Source of the DNA: Bacillota bacterium | Lineage (GTDB): Bacteria > Bacillota > Clostridia > Lachnospirales > Lachnospiraceae | DNA: 10,431 bases | Reading direction: 5' to 3' | NCBI GenBank assembly: GCA_023423335.1 | Contig: JAFAFU010000007.1 | Coordinates: forward strand, 1 to 10,431 | Shown: positions 7,192-10,431 of the stretch, one piece after another | Numbering within the stretch: position 1 is the first letter of the stretch | Layout of the letters: each line of letters begins with the position of its first letter | Made by a program: the position numbers and the translations under genes | Notes under the pieces: model-generated | Seen by the model: only the letters and a program-made list of their open reading frames with translations | What the model was told of the DNA's origin: nothing | Database searches by the model: none

Positions 7192-8315
7192 ATCAGTGAT
7201 TTGGCTTTGGGTTCGACTTCTTCTAAGCTCTTGATCAATGGCAGCGAGACCGTAAAGTGTCCCTCCTTGGAGACGATATCTATATCCTTCCCGAAGAGCA
7301 TACGATACTGCTCCATCAGATTATCCAGTCCCACCCCTGTGCTCCCCGACTTGCTATCCTCTCGTAGCTGGATCCGGTTATCCACCACGACCTGATGCCC
7401 TTCGGTACTGATACGAATAGTCAGAGGCACCCTGGCACTAACTATGTTGTGCTTGATCGCATTCTCCACCAAGATCTGCACTCCTGATGGTATAACATAG
7501 TAGTCCAGACACTTATCATCTATATTCCACTCCACTCGGAGACCGTCGAAATAGCGGACACACATCAAGTAAAGGTAGGATCGGACAAAATCCATTTCAT
7601 CCGACAGACGTACCACTACTTTGTCTCGCATCGTGTGTCTAAAAACCGTCGCCAGCTCCTGCACATACGCTTTAGCTCGCTCGTCATCTCTACCGATTAG
7701 CCCGTTGAGTGTATTAAGGCAGTTAAAGAGGAAGTGTGGATCTGTCTGATTCTTCAGTGCCGTGTACCTATTCTGCAGATTCTCAAAATCCAGCTCCTGC
7801 ATACTGACCACCGCCAAGTGATTTTGCTTCATCAAGTAGATGGTTATGGTAAAGAGAAAGGTCACCACCAGGATTACCAGATCCTTGACATACTGCATCG
7901 CGGCATACGCATGATAGCTAAAGAGATCTTCAAACCACCAGCGTTGCAGCCGGGATAAGTAAGGCGAGATCAAGATTACCCCCACGAGTAGTCCCAGCAA
8001 AATCAGCCAAAGCTGGTACTGGCGTATCTCATACCTATTGATCGCCCATGACTGAATGCTGAGCAGTAAATAGAAGAAGACCATATTGACCAGTAGCGAA
8101 GCAAACGAATTCACCGACAGAATCGCTCCTATGTCAATCTTTCGATCCGTATCCACCAAACTGTAGTAGTAGATCGATGAAGACAGCATCACAAACGCCA
8201 GCAAGAAGCTGCTGATAAGCGTAGCCAGTAGCACGCTCTTTCTCTCATTGCTTAGCAATATGAAGCCCTTGCCTTGTCGCCGCCTCAGGCGGTCAGTTAT
8301 GATGCGTCTCGTCAT
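7188..8315 (-). CDS. LytS/YehU-type sensor histidine kinase
   Basis: 375 residues from the ATG at 8315, which is preceded by a purine-rich AAAGAAAGAG stretch. The frame could extend to a GTG at 8390, but that codon lies only 12 nt from the upstream terminator and the added 25 residues look atypical, so the ATG is preferred. Four membrane segments are visible (about 27-51, 66-88, 101-120, 143-163), without a large periplasmic sensor, so the signal is probably sensed in or near the membrane. The cytoplasmic part is a His_kinase (PF06580-type) module: LKNQTDPHFLFNCLNTLNGL (187-206) with phospho-acceptor His194, then an N-box ILVENAIKHN (281-290) and a glycine-rich GSTGVGLDNL (324-333) of the ATPase domain. 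It would phosphorylate the LytTR regulator encoded next, with which it overlaps by 4 nt. The signal is unknown; pairing with an efflux operon suggests a toxic or envelope-stress compound. Confidence 0.94.
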   Translation of the reverse strand: MTRRIITDRLRRRQGKGFILLSNERKSVLLATLISSFLLAFVMLSSSIYYYSLVDTDRKIDIGAILSVNSFASLLVNMVFFYLLLSIQSWAINRYEIRQYQLWLILLGLLVGVILISPYLSRLQRWWFEDLFSYHAYAAMQYVKDLVILVVTFLFTITIYLMKQNHLAVVSMQELDFENLQNRYTALKNQTDPHFLFNCLNTLNGLIGRDDERAKAYVQELATVFRHTMRDKVVVRLSDEMDFVRSYLYLMCVRYFDGLRVEWNIDDKCLDYYVIPSGVQILVENAIKHNIVSARVPLTIRISTEGHQVVVDNRIQLREDSKSGSTGVGLDNLMEQYRMLFGKDIDIVSKEGHFTVSLPLIKSLEEVEPKAKSLI

Positions 8316-8401
8316 ATATCTACTCTTTCTTTCTTTAAATAGGTACCTCTCGTAATATAGAAGGAGACTACCCGTGAAGTATGCGTGCACTAAGGTAGCA
8401 A

Positions 8402-8452
8402 GAAAAAGCGAACCCTATATCCCTCTCCATTTACGGAGAAGAAGATAGGGTT
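8402..8452 (-). terminator. Intrinsic terminator after the outer-membrane barrel gene
   Basis: On the minus strand AACCCTAT (8452-8445) pairs with ATAGGGTT (8418-8411), and an inner TCTCC/GGAGA helix (8439-8435 with 8428-8424) closes the hairpin. A short CGC and five T residues (8407-8403) follow. It begins about 17 nt after the barrel gene stop and separates that gene from the kinase operon. A T-run also flanks the other side (8457-8462), so it may work in both directions. Between it and the kinase ATG (8316-8401) I see no convincing TTTG/TAnnTTTG promoter. Confidence 0.78.
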
Positions 8453-8469
8453 CTAATTTTTTCCTTTCC

Positions 8470-9177
8470 TTAGAAGCGATACCCCAACCCTACAGTGAAG
8501 ACACTGGTATTTGCCTTGTATGAGTCATCCTTAAGAGTGGTGCCAAACTTAGAGACGACACCATTTACAGACGACTTGAGATCATCGACCTGGTTGATGA
8601 AGCCATACTTGTAGCCGGCATTGATCTGGATTCCGTTGGCAAACTCATAACCTAATTGGCAAGCGACACCTACATCCCATCTCTGGAGGGCAGACTTGTC
8701 GTTGTGCTGCTCATACAGATCTATCGGGTCAAACTTTACGAGACCAAACTCTATCTCATCAGTCTTTGCCGAGAAGCCTACACCAAAGTAAGGACCTACA
8801 CCTCCGTAAAGCTGTCCATTGCCGAGCTCTACCTTACCCAATGCGTAGACAGGGATCTGCATACCCCATTGGTTGATCTTATTCTCGACAGAGACGGAAC
8901 CGGCCTCTGCCTTGACACCGGCACCTCTGTAGTAGAACTCCAGTTCGGGCTGGATAGCGAAGTTCGGGTGGAGATTGATCCTCATGAATCCTCCGAAGTC
9001 AGCTCCAGGCTTGACCTCACTCTTGAGGATGCTGAAGTCATCACTCAGGATCAGACTGGAACAGTTGACACCGGCCTTGACACCATAGTCGAGTGAGGCG
9101 GGAGTCTGTGCCACAGCTGAGACAGCTGTCATACCCATAAGGGCAGTTGCTACGATAGCGATGATGTTACGTTTCAT
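8470..9177 (-). CDS. Outer-membrane beta-barrel (porin-family) protein
   Basis: 235 residues. Residues 1-23 are a clear signal peptide (Lys-Arg start, hydrophobic core, cleavage at AVA-Q). The mature protein begins with LDYGVKAGVNCSSL (29-42), the GVKAGVN opening typical of the Bacteroidetes OMP_b-brl_2 (PF13568-like) family, and contains alternating amphipathic strands: FGGFMRINL (61-69), FAIQPELEFYYRG (73-85), WGMQIPVYALGKVEL (104-118), LYGGVGPYFGVGF (123-135), DVGVACQLGYEF (168-179), GIQINAGYKYGF (182-193). It ends in FTVGLGYRF with a terminal Phe, as expected for BAM-dependent barrels. The length suits an 8- to 10-strand barrel. Its function is not known; family members are abundant surface proteins with varied or undefined roles. 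It has its own promoter and terminator, so it looks monocistronic and not part of the efflux operon. Confidence 0.93.
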   Translation of the reverse strand: MKRNIIAIVATALMGMTAVSAVAQTPASLDYGVKAGVNCSSLILSDDFSILKSEVKPGADFGGFMRINLHPNFAIQPELEFYYRGAGVKAEAGSVSVENKINQWGMQIPVYALGKVELGNGQLYGGVGPYFGVGFSAKTDEIEFGLVKFDPIDLYEQHNDKSALQRWDVGVACQLGYEFANGIQINAGYKYGFINQVDDLKSSVNGVVSKFGTTLKDDSYKANTSVFTVGLGYRF

Positions 9178-9265
9178 ACTTTCTTCTGTTTGTTTCGTTA
9201 GACTTATACGTTTCTACTCCTGTCGTGTGATCTATCTGTTCGCAGTAGACCAACCGACTCTGTCG

Positions 9266-9297
9266 CAAAGGTATAAAGACCCAAACGACACCACAAC
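9266..9297 (-). promoter_or_regulatory. Bacteroidetes-type promoter of the outer-membrane barrel gene
   Basis: On the minus strand TACCTTTG (9273-9266) is a perfect match to the Bacteroidetes -7 box TAnnTTTG. GTTG (9297-9294), close to the -33 box TTTG, lies exactly 20 bp upstream. The expected transcription start is near 9260, giving an A-rich leader of roughly 80 nt before the ATG at 9177. Such a leader suits a strongly expressed outer-membrane protein gene in this phylum, where Shine-Dalgarno sites are often missing. Confidence 0.68.
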
Positions 9298-9326
9298 CAT
9301 TTGTGCCCCGAAATGCACACAGCAAT

Positions 9327-9344
9327 GACCGAAACGACTGAAAC
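9327..9344. repeat. Two tandem 9-bp repeats upstream of the barrel gene promoter
   Basis: GACCGAAAC (9327-9335) is followed directly by GACTGAAAC (9336-9344), with one difference. They lie about 30 bp upstream of the -33 box of the barrel gene promoter, where an activator or repressor could bind. Chance cannot be excluded. Nothing else recognisable lies between the promoter and 9475, and the short GTG-started open frame at 9429-9671 is not credible. Confidence 0.35.
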
Positions 9345-9475
9345 GCTTACCGAGTCACTATGGTGCATTCTTGAGCTAAGTGCAACGGGAGGGGATCAAA
9401 GTTTAAGTAAGGAAATCAGTGGCGGGAGGTGTCGCTTCCGAGGATTGTAGAAAGCACATATCCGGAACAGCATCG

Positions 9476-9518
9476 AAGCAATGGCATTCAATCTTTACCG
9501 AATGCCAAGCCATTGCTT
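9476..9518. repeat. Bulged inverted repeat (hairpin) in non-coding DNA
   Basis: AAGCAATG then GCATTC (9476-9489) pair with GAATGC (9500-9505) and CATTGCTT (9511-9518), giving a 14-bp stem interrupted by a five-base bulge (CAAGC) on one side and closed by a 10-nt loop. No T-run follows in either direction, so it does not look like a terminator. It may be a recombination or protein-binding site, or part of a small RNA. Confidence 0.6.
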
Positions 9519-9550
9519 AGAAGAGCAGTAAAAAGCATCGGTTTCGATCT

Positions 9551-9600
9551 AAAAGAGAGTCGGAAAGCCCTGTTGTTTTGGACGTTCCCGACTCTCTTTT
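9551..9600. terminator. Perfect 13-bp hairpin, possible bidirectional terminator
   Basis: AAAAGAGAGTCGG (9551-9563) pairs perfectly with CCGACTCTCTTTT (9588-9600) around a 24-nt loop. Both arms end in four A or T residues, so the structure could end transcription from either side. On the minus strand it would stop transcripts from the 48-bp repeat at 9662-9709. The loop is longer than usual for an intrinsic terminator, and there is no adjacent gene it clearly serves. Confidence 0.5.
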
Positions 9601-9661
9601 CTGACATTTTGGGTCTCTCTCTTTTCCTCAGTCCCCAAAGCCCATCTCTCGCAAAGGTCTC

Positions 9662-9709
9662 ACAAGCGTAATAGTACTATCGGCGCCAAAGATAGGCATG
9701 CCGGGCTTA
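9662..9709. repeat. 48-bp direct repeat, copy 1
   Basis: This 48-bp block recurs at 10384-10431 with 46 of 48 bases identical; the differences are at 9678 (T here, C in copy 2) and 9699 (T here, A in copy 2). It contains the palindrome GGCGCC and, in this copy only, the palindrome ATAGTACTAT. On the minus strand it carries TATCTTTG (9694-9687), a match to the Bacteroidetes -7 promoter box, but no clear -33 box sits 19-20 bp upstream. Nearby sequence differs between the copies except that each lies next to an inverted repeat. Confidence 0.85.
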
Positions 9710-9710
9710 A

Positions 9711-10240
9711 CTGCTCTACACCTCCACCTACTACACTCCGTCCTCTACCACCCACTACCCTCTGTTATCTACACTCTGTCCACTGTCTTGCAATCTCCCG
9801 CACTACTACCCTCCGTCCCCTACACTACTATCTTCTGTCATCTACCACCCACTACCCTCTGTCATCTACATTCTGTCATACTACTACCTTCAATCTACCC
9901 TCAATCTTCTGTCGTCCATCTTCACTCCTGCACTCTACCAACTCCTGCACTCTACCACTCCTACACTCTACCACTCCTGCACTCTACCACTCCGCTACTC
10001 CACTTCCTCTCCATTCCACCACGGCAAACCCACTTCCCTCTTCCACCACGCTACTACTCCGCCACTCCACTTCCTCTCCATTCCACCACGGCAAACCCCC
10101 ACTTCCCTCTTCCACCACGCTACCACTCTACTACTCCACCACTCCACTTCCTCTCCATTCCACCTCGGCAAACCCACTTCCCTCTTCCACCACTCTACCA
10201 CTCCGCCACTCCACTTCCACCACTTCCACCACTCCTCCAC
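9711..10240. repeat. G-poor, C/T-rich low-complexity tract built of nested tandem repeats
   Basis: About 530 bp in which the plus strand is almost all C, T and A. Repeats of several sizes are visible. TCTACCACCCACTACCCTCT recurs at 9744 and 9841. A 16-17-bp unit starting ACTCCTGCACTCTACC runs in about four copies from 9924 to 9988. A 67-77-bp unit starting CACTTCCTCTCCATTCCACC begins at 10001, 10068 and 10145, with a partial copy at 10212. Long open frames cross it on both strands only because stop codons are rare in such sequence; the predicted proteins are Pro/Leu/His/Thr-rich or Trp-rich and have no credible domain. No gene is called here. Confidence 0.88.
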
Positions 10241-10318
10241 GGGAAAAAGAAAGGAAGGAAGAAAGGAAGGAGAAAGAAGAAAGAAAGGAAAGAAGAAAGA
10301 AAAGAAGAAAGAAAGAGA
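10241..10318. repeat. Uninterrupted 78-nt purine tract
   Basis: Every base on the plus strand from 10241 to 10318 is A or G, built from GAAAG and GGAAG-type words. It abuts the C/T-rich tract, so strand composition flips abruptly at 10240/10241. Long mirror-like homopurine-homopyrimidine tracts can form triplex (H-DNA) structures or stall polymerases. On the minus strand it is a pyrimidine tract directly downstream of the hairpin at 10314-10357. Confidence 0.9.
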
Positions 10319-10357
10319 CCGAAGCTAAGAGATTTGTCTCTCTTAACTCCGGTCTCT
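10314..10357 (-). terminator. 19-bp hairpin followed by a T-rich tract, likely minus-strand terminator
   Basis: Bases 10314-10332 pair with 10339-10357 around a 6-nt loop. As plus-strand RNA the stem has two A-C/C-A mismatches; as minus-strand RNA both become G-U pairs, giving a full 19-bp stem. On the minus strand the tract after it (10313 downward) is pure pyrimidine and rich in TTTC. The polarity therefore fits a terminator for leftward transcription arriving from 10384 or from beyond the window. Confidence 0.55.
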
Positions 10358-10383
10358 CCTCTAAGTGGCGGCTACCTACTCCT

Positions 10384-10431
10384 ACAAGCGTAATAGTACC
10401 ATCGGCGCCAAAGATAGGCAAGCCGGGCTTA
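10384..10431. repeat. 48-bp direct repeat, copy 2 (at window edge)
   Basis: Second copy of the block at 9662-9709, offset by 722 bp, with two substitutions (10400 C, 10421 A). It keeps GGCGCC and the minus-strand TATCTTTG box (10416-10409). It runs to the last base of the window, so the homology may continue beyond it. The hairpin at 10314-10357 lies 26 bp away on the same side as the 9551-9600 hairpin lies relative to copy 1. Confidence 0.85.

Noticed and set aside
8316..8390. N-terminal extension of the histidine kinase from a GTG at 8390
   Set aside because: It starts only 12 nt from the preceding terminator, leaving no room for a promoter or leader. The ATG at 8315 has purine-rich sequence before it and gives a normal LytS-type N-terminus.
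9429..9671. Plus-strand 80-codon frame starting at GTG
   Set aside because: It runs through a bulged hairpin and a perfect terminator-like hairpin, starts with GTG without a ribosome site, and its product shows no domain. A conserved intergenic repeat could mimic a gene, but I cannot support a coding call.
9924..10220. Possible CRISPR array
   Set aside because: The repeat units are adjacent tandem copies of variable length (16-17 and 67-77 bp) without unique spacers of constant size, and no cas genes are present.
9698..10393. Long plus-strand open frame (231 codons) across the C/T-rich tract
   Set aside because: It is open only because the tract rarely forms stop codons. The product is low-complexity Leu/Pro/His/Ser/Thr followed by a Lys/Arg/Glu run, with no domain, signal or ribosome site.
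9995..10421. Minus-strand frames giving Trp/Gly/Glu-rich or Phe/Leu/Ser-rich peptides
   Set aside because: The composition (repeated WWKR and GGVVEWW words) simply mirrors the tandem DNA repeat. No real protein family is recognisable.

Overview
The window looks like accessory-rich chromosome of a Bacteroidetes bacterium, most likely Porphyromonas or a close relative. The support is a TolC-MFP-RND gene order I associate with Porphyromonas gingivalis xepCAB, weak or absent Shine-Dalgarno sequences, a Bacteroidetes-type promoter (TAnnTTTG at -7) in front of an outer-membrane barrel gene, and GC content that looks close to 50%. The genus is an inference. Both edges of the window fall inside repeat-type elements, so it may be a whole short-read contig.

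Layout. All convincing genes are on the minus strand, so transcription runs from right to left. From about 9300 to the right edge (1.1 kb) there is no credible gene. That stretch holds hairpins, two copies of a 48-bp direct repeat 722 bp apart, about 530 bp of G-poor pyrimidine-rich tandem repeats and a 78-nt uninterrupted purine tract. Next come a promoter (9266-9297), a secreted beta-barrel outer-membrane protein gene (8470-9177) and its terminator (8402-8452).

Then follow six closely spaced genes (8315 down to 380): a LytS/YehU-type membrane histidine kinase, a LytTR response regulator that overlaps the kinase by 4 nt, a TolC-family outer-membrane channel, a membrane-fusion lipoprotein, an RND inner-membrane pump and a small PII-like protein. 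Gaps are -4, 45, 10, 4 and 3 nt, with no internal terminator, and a strong intrinsic terminator lies after the last gene (315-353). I read this as one self-contained operon: the two-component system senses a signal and probably controls the tripartite pump, and the PII-like protein may tune the pump at the membrane. The substrate cannot be read from the sequence.

Directly after the terminator U-tract, the left edge (313 down to 1) carries the 5' RNA part of a group II intron on the minus strand. Insertion straight behind a terminator hairpin is the hallmark of class IIC introns. The intron-encoded reverse transcriptase, if present, lies outside the window.

The points most worth following up are the PII-like gene closing a two-component-controlled RND operon, the IIC-type intron at its terminator, and the repeat and hairpin landscape at the right edge, which may include a small RNA or repeat family.
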